Assembly: GCA_021272315.1 (NCBI GenBank)
Contig: JAJSLI010000050.1
Location: 1-64,000 of the forward strand
Reading direction: 5' to 3'
Source of the DNA: Methylacidiphilales bacterium
GTDB taxonomy: Bacteria; Verrucomicrobiota; Verrucomicrobiia; Methylacidiphilales; UBA1321
Length of the DNA stretch: 64,000 bases
Positions 17,935 to 25,953 of this stretch are shown here, piece by piece. Every line of letters starts with the position of its first letter. The stretch's first letter is position 1. Below the pieces are notes generated by a model that ran no database searches, was not told the origin of the DNA, and saw only the letters and a list, made by a program, of their open reading frames with translations. The position numbers and the translations under genes are program-made.

Positions 17935-18984
17935 TTACACCGAAGTTTGCGGTGTGTCGTTGGTAGCCAACCGACATTTCGAAAGTCGTCCCGCCTGCGC
18001 GGCGTATTCGCGGAAAAGCGAAAGGTACAGTTGATAATCGCGATAGGAAACTCCGGGCGGCGTCTGATGATCGCAACTGATGAGGAACCCACCTTTTGCC
18101 GCCGTCGGCAGCAGGCGCTCGAATTCCGCGCGCATCACCACCTCGCCCTGATTCATGGTCATTTTGTCAAAGTGCCCAATGAATCGCATGCGGGGATGCT
18201 CCGCTCGCACACCGGCGATATCCACTCCCGCCTGCCGTTCCAGCGGCAAAATCCCTTCGACGCCTGTTTCTTCAAACCATGCAGCGGGCACGGTGATGTC
18301 TCCGTCGGAATCAATGAAGGGAATGATTCCGCGCTTTTTGAGCGCCGGAATCACGCGCGCGTAATAGGGCTTTAGAAATTCATCGAACTGGTCCTTCGAA
18401 ATCATGGAGCCCTTGTTGTAACTGAGATCTTCGGCGAAGGTCATGAAATCGGGAGCGCAGATCGAACCAATTTTTTCGAGGACGCTCAAGTGCCAGGCGG
18501 CAAGATCGGCGTTAATGCGGTGCACCAGATCGGGCTCGTCGTAAAAGGCGTAAAGATGAGGCTCGATCCCCAGCAAAACCCGCGGAAACCAAAAAAATCC
18601 CTCGAGCGTGAACCACAGCACGGCTTCGCCCTGCTGCTGCCGGCGCGCCCATTCCATCCATAATTTCCACCGCTCGGACTGCGTTTCAACGTCGGGAAAA
18701 AGGTGCGGGCGGATCTTCTCATAATCGGACATCGTGCTGATAAGCGGCGCGCCGTGCGACGCCGGTTGCGGACACGTCGGACGCCGCGTTCCGATCCAAT
18801 CCTGCCAATACAAATCCAATCCGAAATGCCGGCAAATGGCGTAACGATCCGTGAGGGCTTCCGGCAATCCCTCTACATGCCAGCGCGTGAGGGTCTTGTC
18901 CCACCACCCGGCCCATTCCACCAGGGGCAGCCGGTCAAACGGCTGGAAATGTATAACCGCTTGAAAACGTTCACGGGTTGTCAT
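17935..18984 (-). CDS. Uroporphyrinogen decarboxylase (UroD/MtaA superfamily) protein
   Basis: This 349-residue cytoplasmic protein starts MTTRERFQAVIHFQPFDRLPLVEWAGWWDKT, the N-terminal pattern of the URO-D-like family common in Verrucomicrobiota and Planctomycetota. It continues with a TIM-barrel arrangement (FTLEGFFWFPRVL, FAEDLSYNKGSMISKDQF, IPFIDSDGDI, FIGHFDKM, FLISCDHQTPPGVSYRDY). The distance from true HemE and the D-x-D-G/HxTPP features suggest a corrinoid methyltransferase-like or still unknown role rather than haem synthesis. The start at 18984 is preferred over an upstream frame inside the next gene. It follows the PhyH-like gene by 70 bases on the same strand. Confidence 0.75.
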   Translation of the reverse strand: MTTRERFQAVIHFQPFDRLPLVEWAGWWDKTLTRWHVEGLPEALTDRYAICRHFGLDLYWQDWIGTRRPTCPQPASHGAPLISTMSDYEKIRPHLFPDVETQSERWKLWMEWARRQQQGEAVLWFTLEGFFWFPRVLLGIEPHLYAFYDEPDLVHRINADLAAWHLSVLEKIGSICAPDFMTFAEDLSYNKGSMISKDQFDEFLKPYYARVIPALKKRGIIPFIDSDGDITVPAAWFEETGVEGILPLERQAGVDIAGVRAEHPRMRFIGHFDKMTMNQGEVVMRAEFERLLPTAAKGGFLISCDHQTPPGVSYRDYQLYLSLFREYAAQAGRLSKCRLATNDTPQTSV

Positions 18985-19054
18985 GGTAAAGCCGGAGTGG
19001 CGTTCAGATTCGGGTCGGTTGATCACGCGCCCGCCGAGAATCCCTCCGACGGCA

Positions 19055-19870
19055 CTACGCGCGCGCCATTGCGTTTTGCAGGCAAACGACCGGATTCCAA
19101 TCGTCGTTGGCCAGCACCTCGCCGTGTTGCAGCGACTTGAAGTACGCCTCCGGCAAAATGTTTCGCTGGCCATTGAATGTGCTGCCCACGGGCATATAGG
19201 CGCAGGTCATGGCGATACGGCGTTTGCGCGTCATGTTCGCTCCCGCGCCGTGGGCGGTCAGACCGTTGTGAAAACTGCAATCGCCGGCTTTCATCGGCAC
19301 GCATATCGGGTCGATCTCCCTCATCTTCGGATAGATCCTGAACAGTTCGCCAAGGTCATTGCCGATGCCTACGTTATCAAACGTGGCGAGCCTTTGTGTG
19401 CCGGGCACAAAATACATGCAGCCATTTTCCGGCGTTGCATCTTCGAGCGCGATCCAGATCGAAATCGAATCCTTCGAGTAAAACGACCAGTAGGGATTGT
19501 CGAGATGCCAGGCCGTCGGATTGCCATACGGTTCCTTGATGAGGGCCTGGTCGTGCCACACGCGGAACCCTTCCACTCCGGCCAGGCGGCAGAGCATCCG
19601 GCCCAGATCGGAATTCAACATGAACTTTTTGGCCGTATCGTTGATGCGCCAGAGATTGAGCCGCTGGGTGAAGACTTTGTCGTAATAACTGTCGCCCGCC
19701 TGCATGTCGACTCCTCCACCCGCGACCGTCTTTTTGCCCATGGCCGCGACAGTCATAACTACCGCCTCCTTTAATTCGGCAACCTCCTCCGCGGATAAAA
19801 ATCCGCGATGAAGAACGAAGCCGTCCTGCTGATACGATGCAATCTGTTCCGAAGTGAGCGTTGTTTTCAT
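19055..19870 (-). CDS. Phytanoyl-CoA dioxygenase (PhyH) family protein
   Basis: This 271-residue protein has the double-stranded beta-helix of Fe(II)/2-oxoglutarate oxygenases. The iron ligands are visible as His122-x-Asp124 in TAWHLDNPYWSF and a distal His207 in FHNGLTAHGAGAN; an Arg in TRKRRIA is placed to bind 2-oxoglutarate. VPGTQR precedes the distal His as usual. Members hydroxylate diverse small molecules. It is divergent from an AraC regulator 63 bases away and followed by the UroD-like gene, a combination that suggests an inducible catabolic step. Start at ATG 19870; ATG 19906 would add a hydrophobic stretch overlapping the divergent promoter. Confidence 0.85.
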   Translation of the reverse strand: MKTTLTSEQIASYQQDGFVLHRGFLSAEEVAELKEAVVMTVAAMGKKTVAGGGVDMQAGDSYYDKVFTQRLNLWRINDTAKKFMLNSDLGRMLCRLAGVEGFRVWHDQALIKEPYGNPTAWHLDNPYWSFYSKDSISIWIALEDATPENGCMYFVPGTQRLATFDNVGIGNDLGELFRIYPKMREIDPICVPMKAGDCSFHNGLTAHGAGANMTRKRRIAMTCAYMPVGSTFNGQRNILPEAYFKSLQHGEVLANDDWNPVVCLQNAMARA

Positions 19871-19933
19871 GGAAAGCAATATTAACATGAATAAAATCGC
19901 TTTCATGGACTATGTTATCTTACAATTACGACA

Positions 19934-20806
19934 ATGTTGACCCTCTCAAATAAACGACACCTCTCTTCGCTAAGAACACTCGGCCTCGCCGTGGAGTATT
20001 TCCCAGGCTACATCAACCGGAAAATCAGGATGCATTCGCTCGACGTGGTTCTTCTCAGCTTCATCATACGCGGCCGGGGCAGGCACATCATCGGAACCGA
20101 GGTTTTTGAGGAAACCGGCGCATCGCTGGCGGTCACCCATTACGGACAACAGCATGACATCCTCACGGATGGTCGGGGCATGGATGTCGTCAACGTCTAT
20201 CTTGACCTCCAAAATCATCCCTTGCCCACGCTGCCCCGCGAACTCCAATCGGTCCTGCCGTTGCTCCTGCCGCTGCACCCGAGATTTCAGCACCGGCTCA
20301 ATCGCATCGTGCGCCTTGAGTTCGAAAATCCCCGCCCGCTGGCCGATTTGTTGTTTTCGATCCAGCGTGAACTGGATACGCGCGAAACCGGCTATGAGGA
20401 ATCCGCGCTGATGTTGTTCAAGCTTTTCCTCATTCAGTGCTGCCGGCACGCGGCGCGGAAAGGTTTTGCCTCCGGCGAACCCGCGTCCCAACCCCATCGT
20501 TCACTCGGGGAATTGCGGGACTTTCTGGACCGGTACTACGCGGAACCGCATACGCTGGAATCTCTCGCAAAAAGGAGCCGGTTGAGCCGGACTTATCTTT
20601 GCCGCGCCTTCAAGGCTTACACGGGCAAGCGCCTGTTCGACTATCTGATCGAACGCCGCATCCAAGCCGCGATGTTGCGCCTCCGGGGCGGGGAAGAAAA
20701 AATACTGGGGATCGCGCTCGATTGCGGGTTTAACGATCTCTCCTACTTCAACCGCAAATTTAAGCAACTCGTCGGCGTCACGCCCTCCCAATACCGGTGC
20801 AAATAA
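19934..20806 (+). CDS. AraC family transcriptional regulator
   Basis: This 290-residue protein has an N-terminal cupin-like sensing domain (about 20-120: FIIRGRGRHIIGTEVFEETGASLAVTHYGQQH) and a C-terminal double helix-turn-helix (about 195-288: LESLAKRSRLSRTYLCRAFKAYTGKRLFDYLIERRI, LGIALDCGFNDLSYFNRKFKQLVGVTPSQYR). It is divergent from the PhyH-like gene, with a 63-bp shared promoter region, so it likely controls the PhyH/UroD-like pair in response to a sugar or related ligand. Confidence 0.9.
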   Translation: MLTLSNKRHLSSLRTLGLAVEYFPGYINRKIRMHSLDVVLLSFIIRGRGRHIIGTEVFEETGASLAVTHYGQQHDILTDGRGMDVVNVYLDLQNHPLPTLPRELQSVLPLLLPLHPRFQHRLNRIVRLEFENPRPLADLLFSIQRELDTRETGYEESALMLFKLFLIQCCRHAARKGFASGEPASQPHRSLGELRDFLDRYYAEPHTLESLAKRSRLSRTYLCRAFKAYTGKRLFDYLIERRIQAAMLRLRGGEEKILGIALDCGFNDLSYFNRKFKQLVGVTPSQYRCK

Positions 20807-20871
20807 TCTTAATCGTTTGACCGCGCCCTTGCGCCGAAGGCGTCGTCCGCGTCCTACGCTGTCGCCGCGGC

Positions 20872-21144
20872 TTAACTTTCTTCCATCCCCTCCGGTGGAG
20901 CCTCCGCCATCATCCGCCGCGCTTCCTCCAGTTCCTTGAAGGTCGCCTGCCGCCGTGTGTAACGCCGCTCGATCGCGTCGAGAAATGTCTCGAGGTCCTC
21001 CCGCGCCGGCTTCCGGTCATAGTCCCAACGGGACTCGCCCTGCTCCTTGAACTGAAATCTGAATTGCCCCGAGAACCAGGTCACCCGCACGTCGTAGCGC
21101 GAACCGTCGTCCCGCTTTGTCGTCCAGTTGATGTCCCGCCGCAT
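20872..21144 (-). CDS. Small conserved protein of unknown function
   Basis: This 90-residue hydrophilic protein (MRRDINWTTKRDDGSRYDVRVTWFSGQFRFQFKEQGE...) is followed by a helical C-terminal half (EDLETFLDAIERRYTRRQATFKELEEARRMM). No signal, no membrane segment and no family that I recognise. Start at ATG 21144, two bases after the stop of the HAD gene (TAATCATG), so it is the second gene of that operon. The longer frame upstream lies antisense-like within the HAD gene and was not used. Confidence 0.65.
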   Translation of the reverse strand: MRRDINWTTKRDDGSRYDVRVTWFSGQFRFQFKEQGESRWDYDRKPAREDLETFLDAIERRYTRRQATFKELEEARRMMAEAPPEGMEES

Positions 21145-21146
21145 GA

Positions 21147-21806
21147 TTACCTGCCCCAGAGTTCCGCCACGCTCAACTCGTCGAGCCGGTCCACCACCCA
21201 GTCCGCCTCGTGGAGCGAATCCCGCTTGTTCGTCGTCGCCACCGCGACCACCCGGATCTTCGCCGCCCGCGCCGCCGCGATGCCAACCAGCGCGTCCTCG
21301 AATACCACCGCGTTTCGCGGCGCGGCCTCGACCCGCCGGGCCGCGGTCAAAAAAACCTCCGGATCGGGTTTCCCCCGCTTCACGTCCTCCGCCGCGATGA
21401 TCTCGGCAAAGAATTTCCCGAGACCGAGAATGCCCAGCGTCGTGGTGATATTCTCCCGGTGCGTCGACGACGCGATCACGCACGCAATCCCCTCCTCCTT
21501 CAAAGTCGCCAGCCATGGCTCGACGCCCGGCAGCGGCTTGATCCCGAGTTCCCGCACCACTTCGCGCCAGATGGCTTCCTTGCGCAACGAGAGCTTCTGG
21601 ATTTCCAGCGGCTCCGTCGTCCAGCCCAGCAATTCCGGAATGATCACGTCGTTCTTCATCCCGAAACCGCGCTCGAAATGTCCCTCCGGCAGCACGTAAC
21701 CCGTCTCGGCCGCCAGCCGGTCCCAGCTCACCCGATGATGCTCCTCCGAGTTGATGATCACGCCGTCCCAGTCAAAAATCGCGCCCCGTTTTTTCGAACT
21801 TGCCAT
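21147..21806 (-). CDS. HAD superfamily phosphatase, beta-phosphoglucomutase-like
   Basis: This 219-residue protein carries all four HAD motifs: motif I FDWDGVIINSE (nucleophile and acid Asp), motif II IASSTHRE, motif III Lys in VKRGKPDPEVF, and motif IV VVFEDALVGIAAA. A helical C1 cap lies between motifs I and II (about residues 20-85), as in PGMB/PGPase-like enzymes. Likely substrates are sugar phosphates or phosphoglycolate; the sequence alone does not decide. It is the first gene of a two-gene operon. Confidence 0.9.
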   Translation of the reverse strand: MASSKKRGAIFDWDGVIINSEEHHRVSWDRLAAETGYVLPEGHFERGFGMKNDVIIPELLGWTTEPLEIQKLSLRKEAIWREVVRELGIKPLPGVEPWLATLKEEGIACVIASSTHRENITTTLGILGLGKFFAEIIAAEDVKRGKPDPEVFLTAARRVEAAPRNAVVFEDALVGIAAARAAKIRVVAVATTNKRDSLHEADWVVDRLDELSVAELWGR

Positions 21807-21888
21807 GAACGGTGTTTATGGCCCGCCTCAAAATTTGTCGAGCGCCGCCATTTCTTTTAAAATGCCATTTTTGCTGTATAAGGAATTC

Positions 21889-22383
21889 ATGAAGCGAAAA
21901 CTCCTCCTGATCGCCCTCGGCGCCGCGCTGGCCGGTTCCGCTTGGGCGCAATCGACCAATTCAACCAACACGCCCCCGGCCAATCCGCCGCCGCCCGGCG
22001 GTCCTCCTCCCCATCACCGCCTTGATCTCTCCAAAATTCTCACGCCTGAAGAGAGACAGGAACTGGATGCGGCCCACGCCGCCGCCATCAAGGCCAATCC
22101 CGACCTCGGCGCGCAGGAAAAGGAACTCATCGGGGAAATGCAGGAGGCCCGTGATTCCGGCGAACCGCCCGATCCCGCGCTCTTCACCCAGATGGCAGAC
22201 CTGCGCAAAAAACTCCATGATGCCATGCTCAAAACCGATCCCAAAATCAAACCGATCCTCGCCAAGCTCGACGCCGCCATGAAACTGCACCACGGCGGTT
22301 TTGGCGGACCACCGCCACCCCCTCAACAGCAGGGACAACAGGGCCAGCCGCCGCCGACCAATAATGCGCCTTCGCGCAATTAA
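21889..22383 (+). CDS. Periplasmic Pro-rich helical protein of unknown function
   Basis: This 164-residue protein has a clear signal peptide (KRKLLLIALGAALAGSAWAQ), a Pro-rich linker (PPANPPPPGGPPPHH), and a helical core (LSKILTPEERQELDAAHAAAIKANPDLGAQEKELIGEMQEA...LRKKLHDAMLKTDPKIKPILAKLDAAM). A Gly/Pro/Gln tail follows. The plan recalls the Spy/CpxP-like small periplasmic chaperones, but the LTxxQ boxes are not clear. Start at ATG 21889 with AAGGA at 21880-21884. A strong terminator-like hairpin follows. Confidence 0.7.
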   Translation: MKRKLLLIALGAALAGSAWAQSTNSTNTPPANPPPPGGPPPHHRLDLSKILTPEERQELDAAHAAAIKANPDLGAQEKELIGEMQEARDSGEPPDPALFTQMADLRKKLHDAMLKTDPKIKPILAKLDAAMKLHHGGFGGPPPPPQQQGQQGQPPPTNNAPSRN

Positions 22384-22392
22384 TGGTTGAGG

Positions 22393-22422
22393 CATCCGCC
22401 GCTCTCCGGGCGGCGGATGTTT
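22393..22422 (+). terminator. Rho-independent terminator-like hairpin
   Basis: Nine-bp perfect stem CATCCGCCG/CGGCGGATG (22393-22401 with 22411-22419), loop of nine bases, followed by TTT. It lies 10 bases after the stop of the periplasmic Pro-rich gene and before the convergent MazF-like gene. The T-run is short. Confidence 0.65.
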
Positions 22423-22498
22423 CCCGGTAGCTACAGCGGGAAATTTTACCCAAGGAGATTCCCCTCCCCGCGTATTTTTTATCGCCTTGAGAGCCCGT

Positions 22499-22828
22499 TC
22501 ATAGAGGCAACCGCAAACACTCCACGATCTTCCTCGCCACGAGTTTCCGGCGCAAAGGAGCGACTGACCCGCGCATTTCACGAAAACCCGATTTCTCCAG
22601 CAAATAAATTACGTCGCATCGCACCGCTGTTTTCCAGTCGAGGCCGTCGCTTTCATCGAGGATAATCTCGTTTTTCTTCAGTTCCCGATTCAGCTTGGCG
22701 CTCGTGCACAGGAGGGCATTGACGTAAACGAGATCGGTGTTCTGGCACCGTTCTTCATTGGAAATGACCACCGCGGGATGCGCGCCTTCTTCCTCGAAGG
22801 CGAACAGGTAGATGTCCCACGGCCTCAT
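22499..22828 (-). CDS. MazF/PemK-like toxin (endoribonuclease family)
   Basis: This 109-residue protein has the PemK/MazF pattern: RPWDIYLF at the start, HPAVVISN (beta strand with the conserved Pro-x-x-V-x-S), VNALLCTSAK, a conserved basic/aspartate stretch (GLDWKTAVRCDVIYLL) and RKIVECLRL at the end. Members cleave mRNA. It overlaps the upstream antitoxin by four bases (ATGA), so the pair is co-translated. The antitoxin is Phd/YefM-like rather than MazE-like. Confidence 0.8.
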   Translation of the reverse strand: MRPWDIYLFAFEEEGAHPAVVISNEERCQNTDLVYVNALLCTSAKLNRELKKNEIILDESDGLDWKTAVRCDVIYLLEKSGFREMRGSVAPLRRKLVARKIVECLRLPL

Positions 22829-23064
22829 CGTACGGGACGCTTGGCGGATCGGGAGGCCAGGCGGTTCAATTCCTTTATTTCAGCCTTGGTATAGACATCA
22901 TTAAAATAACCGGGAGGCCGCTGGGGGATGCTTTCCACCGGCTCGTATTCCTGCAAGGTCAACAGCCGGGATTTACGAATAATAACGATCTTTTCACCGT
23001 TCAGGGCCTGATCGGCCACAGCCCCGAGGCTGCGCTTGGCTTCGCTGATCGAAAGCGTTTTCAT
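22825..23064 (-). CDS. Phd/YefM-like antitoxin
   Basis: This 79-residue protein starts MKTLSISEAKRSLGAVADQALNGEKIVIIRKSRLLTLQEYEPV, the DNA-binding N-terminal domain of the Phd/YefM fold (SEAK...L..VAD.AL.GE.V.I.R). The short C-terminal region (YTKAEIKELNRLASRSAKRPVR) would wrap the toxin. It comes first and would autoregulate the pair. Its gene ends in the four-base overlap with the toxin gene. Confidence 0.78.
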   Translation of the reverse strand: MKTLSISEAKRSLGAVADQALNGEKIVIIRKSRLLTLQEYEPVESIPQRPPGYFNDVYTKAEIKELNRLASRSAKRPVR

Positions 23065-23175
23065 GGTCTAAAAATAGACTAAATTGAGTCCAAATGCAAA
23101 CTCTCCCGTTGACGGCGGCAAAAATCCCGCCAGCGCAAGCTTGTCGAAACTGCCGTTCCGCTTAAACTTGCGCCA

Positions 23176-24516
23176 GTGAGCCCGTCCTCCACCCCCATGG
23201 CGCTGCCCACCCGGCTGCCGAATTCTCTTTTCATTCGCGGCGGCCGCGTCATCGATCCCGCCTCGGGCCGCGACGAAATCGCCGACCTGTTCATCCTCGA
23301 CGGGCGCATCGCCAAGGGCACGGCCAGGCCGAAGGATTCCTCCGTCCCCGTCATCGAGGCCAGGGGACTCATCGTCGCCCCCGGCCTCATCGACATGCAC
23401 GTTCACCTGCGCGAACCGGGCGGCGGCCAGAAGGAAACCATCGCCACCGGCACGCGCGCCGCGGCCGCCGGCGGATTCACCAGCATCCTGGCCATGCCCA
23501 ACACCACGCCGCCCGCCGACGGCCCGAATACGATTGCCCTCATGCGGCAGCGCGCGGTCGAGACCGCCTGCGTCAACGTCTTCTCCACCGGCTGCATCAC
23601 CGTCGGCATGAAAGGCGAGCAGCTCGCCCCCATCGGCTCGCTCCACAAGGCCGGCGTCGTCGCGCTCACCGACGACGGCCATTGCGTCCAGAACAACGAG
23701 GTCATGCGCCGCGCCCTCGATTACGCCCGCATGTTCGACCTCCTCACCCTCGACCACTGCCAGGACTACAACCTCTCCGCCGGCGGCGTCATGCACGAAG
23801 GCCACTGGAGCACCGTGCTCGGCCTGCCCGGCTGGCCCCGTATCGCCGAGGACGTCATCGTCGCCCGCAACATCCTCCTCGCCGAACTCACCGGCGCCCG
23901 CATCCACATGCAGCACCTCTCCAGCGCCAACTCGGTGCGCCTCGTTCGCGAAGCCAAAAAACGCGCCATCGCCGTCTCCGCCGAGGCCATGCCCCACCAC
24001 ATCGCCCTCACCGACGCCGCCCTCGGCAAGTACGACACCAACTTCAAGATGAACCCGCCCCTGCGCGAGCAAGGCGACATCGACGCCCTTCTCGCCGGGC
24101 TCGCCGACGACACCATTGAAATCCTCGCCAGCGACCACGCCCCGCACGCCTCCTACGAAAAGGAGGTCGAGTTCGCCGACGCACCCTTCGGCATCGTCGG
24201 CCTCGAAACCGAACTCGGCATCTTCGCCAAAATTCTCATCGCGGGCCGCGTCCTCGACTGGCCCCAAATGCTCGCCAAGCTCACCGTCAACCCCGCGCGT
24301 TTGCTGAAATTGGACCGCGGCACGCTCGCCCCCGGCATCGTGGCCGATGTCACCCTCATCAACCCGGAACTCCCCTGGAAAGTCGACGCCGGTCAATTTT
24401 ATTCCCTGAGCCGGAACACCCCTTTCAACGGCTGGGCACTCCCCGCCCGCGCCACCCACACCATAGTCGGCGGCCACGTCGTCTGGAGCCTCGACAAGGG
24501 ATTTGCGGAAGGGTGA
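23176..24516 (+). CDS. pyrC: Dihydroorotase, class I
   Basis: This 446-residue amidohydrolase catalyses the third step of pyrimidine synthesis, closing carbamoyl-aspartate to dihydroorotate. Visible motifs are PGLIDMHVHLREPG (metal HxH and substrate Arg), GGFTSILAMPNTTPP, the metal His in LDHCQD and HMQHLSS, and the catalytic Asp in LASDHAPH. The length and the PyrC class I pattern are normal; the catalytic residues rule out a PyrC' pseudoenzyme. Start at GTG 23176; ATG 23197 is the alternative. No other pyr gene is adjacent. Confidence 0.93.
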   Translation: MSPSSTPMALPTRLPNSLFIRGGRVIDPASGRDEIADLFILDGRIAKGTARPKDSSVPVIEARGLIVAPGLIDMHVHLREPGGGQKETIATGTRAAAAGGFTSILAMPNTTPPADGPNTIALMRQRAVETACVNVFSTGCITVGMKGEQLAPIGSLHKAGVVALTDDGHCVQNNEVMRRALDYARMFDLLTLDHCQDYNLSAGGVMHEGHWSTVLGLPGWPRIAEDVIVARNILLAELTGARIHMQHLSSANSVRLVREAKKRAIAVSAEAMPHHIALTDAALGKYDTNFKMNPPLREQGDIDALLAGLADDTIEILASDHAPHASYEKEVEFADAPFGIVGLETELGIFAKILIAGRVLDWPQMLAKLTVNPARLLKLDRGTLAPGIVADVTLINPELPWKVDAGQFYSLSRNTPFNGWALPARATHTIVGGHVVWSLDKGFAEG

Positions 24517-24543
24517 ACGGGCCGTTAAAGTAAGAAAGACGCC

Positions 24544-24771
24544 ATGAAAAAGATTCCCTCGCTGACCGCCGTGATTGAAAAGGAAGGGAAATGGTATGTG
24601 GCAACGTGTCCGGAATTGGGCGTTGCCAGCCAGGGCCGCACCCTCAAGGAAGCTCACGCCATGGTGCAGGAAGCCGTGAGTCTCTTCCTGGAATCAGCCA
24701 GCCCTGAAGAGATCAAGCGCTCGTTAGCCAGGGGCGCCAAGGTGAAAAAATTAGAGATGGCCCATGCCTAG
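24544..24771 (+). CDS. HicB-like antitoxin
   Basis: This 75-residue protein has the HicB partial RNase-H-like fold: LTAVIEKEGKWYVATCPELGVASQGRTLKEAHAMVQEAVSLFLE. No separate DNA-binding domain is present, so the C-terminal (KRSLARGAKVKKLEMAHA) is short. Its end overlaps the HicA start by eight bases. Such short HicB proteins neutralise HicA; the gene order B then A is the less common order. Confidence 0.85.
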   Translation: MKKIPSLTAVIEKEGKWYVATCPELGVASQGRTLKEAHAMVQEAVSLFLESASPEEIKRSLARGAKVKKLEMAHA

Positions 24772-24985
24772 ATTGGGCGTCTTCTCCGCCCGCGACGTTT
24801 GCCGGATATTACAGGCCCACGGCTTTGAAAAAGTACGACAGGCCGGCAGCCACATCATCATGCAAAAGAGACAAGGGAACGATACCCGGACCGTGCCTGT
24901 TCCAAACCATAGTGAAATCGCCAAGGGAACTCTCAAAAGCGTGATTCATTTGAGCGGGCTGGATATTTCGCTATTTATGAAGTGA
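24764..24985 (+). CDS. HicA-like mRNA interferase toxin
   Basis: This 73-residue protein is the double-stranded RNA-binding-like HicA fold: FSARDVCRILQAHGFEKVRQAGSHIIMQKR, with the catalytic His in GSHIIM and the conserved end VPVPNHSEIAKGTLKSVIHLSGLD. Members cleave mRNA during stress. Translation is coupled to the HicB gene by overlap. An intact, apparently full-length toxin. Confidence 0.88.
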   Translation: MPRLGVFSARDVCRILQAHGFEKVRQAGSHIIMQKRQGNDTRTVPVPNHSEIAKGTLKSVIHLSGLDISLFMK

Positions 24986-25074
24986 GTTATGATTTCCGAA
25001 CCAAGTAATCAATTTAGCAAATGGGAACCGATTTCTGGAATTGATTCTCCATGTGCTAATCTGTCTTTTAATTC

Positions 25075-25953
25075 TCAGGCAAAGAGAATTGTTTTGTTGC
25101 CGTGCACCAAGACCCGGTCTTCAAGGTGGTAGCGCAAGCCCCGGGCCAGGACGGTGTTTTCGACGTCTTTGCCCAGGCGCATCATGTCCTCGATCGTGTC
25201 GCTGTGCCGGACCCGAACGACATCCTGTTCGATGATCGGTCCCGCATCGAGGTCCTCGGTGACGTAGTGGCAGGTCGCGCCGATGAGTTTGACGCCGCGC
25301 TCGTCCGCCTGGTGATAGGGCCGGCCACCCACGAACGAGGGAAGAAAGCTGTGGTGGATATTGATGACCCGGTGGCGGAATTTCTCGCAAAGCCATGGCG
25401 GGAAAATCTGCATGTAACGGGCCAGGACAACGGTATCCGGTTCCGCTTCCTCGATCCGCCGGGCGATCTCCTCGAAGGCGGCCTGTTTGCCCGCGGCCTC
25501 CTTGGGCACGGGCACGTGGTGGTAGGGGATGCCATACCATTCGACGAGGGCGCGGAGGTCGTTGTGGTTGGAGATGACGCAGGGAACATCCATCTTCAGG
25601 TCGCCCACTTTCCAGCGGTGGAGCAGATAGGCGAGGCAGTGGTCGAATTTGCTGACGAGCAGAACCACGCGCTGGCGTTGGCTCACATCGCGCAGCTTCC
25701 ACTCCATGCCGAACTCCTTGGCGACCGGCGTGAAGGCGTCGGTAAGTTTTTCCAAAAGCCCCGGGGCGTCCGGGATGTCGAACCCGTAGCGCATGAAAAA
25801 AGTGCCGCTGCGCAGCTCCTCGTATTGGGCGGCCTGGGTGATGGAAGCGCCCCGGTCGGCCAGAAAGGTGGCCACCCGGGCCACAATGCCGATCCGGTCG
25901 GGGCATCTGGCAATGAGGCGCAGGCTGCGGGCCTTGGGACTATTATTGCTCAT
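25075..25953 (-). CDS. purU: Formyltetrahydrofolate deformylase
   Basis: This 292-residue protein has an N-terminal ACT domain (SLRLIARCPDRIGIVARVATFLADRGASITQAAQ) and a C-terminal formyltransferase-fold domain. The catalytic stretch NIHHSFLPSFVGGRPY and ATCHYVTEDLDAGPIIEQD contains the Asn, His and Asp of the hydrolase. It cleaves 10-formyl-THF to formate and THF. The start at 25953 overlaps the upstream demethylase gene by 11 bases, so it is the last gene of a three-gene operon and most likely serves one-carbon disposal there rather than purine balance. Confidence 0.92.
   Translation of the reverse strand: MSNNSPKARSLRLIARCPDRIGIVARVATFLADRGASITQAAQYEELRSGTFFMRYGFDIPDAPGLLEKLTDAFTPVAKEFGMEWKLRDVSQRQRVVLLVSKFDHCLAYLLHRWKVGDLKMDVPCVISNHNDLRALVEWYGIPYHHVPVPKEAAGKQAAFEEIARRIEEAEPDTVVLARYMQIFPPWLCEKFRHRVINIHHSFLPSFVGGRPYHQADERGVKLIGATCHYVTEDLDAGPIIEQDVVRVRHSDTIEDMMRLGKDVENTVLARGLRYHLEDRVLVHGNKTILFA

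Noticed and set aside
23068-24657. 529-codon open frame on the minus strand
   Set aside because: Shadow of dihydroorotase; Gly/Asp/Val-rich with no domain.
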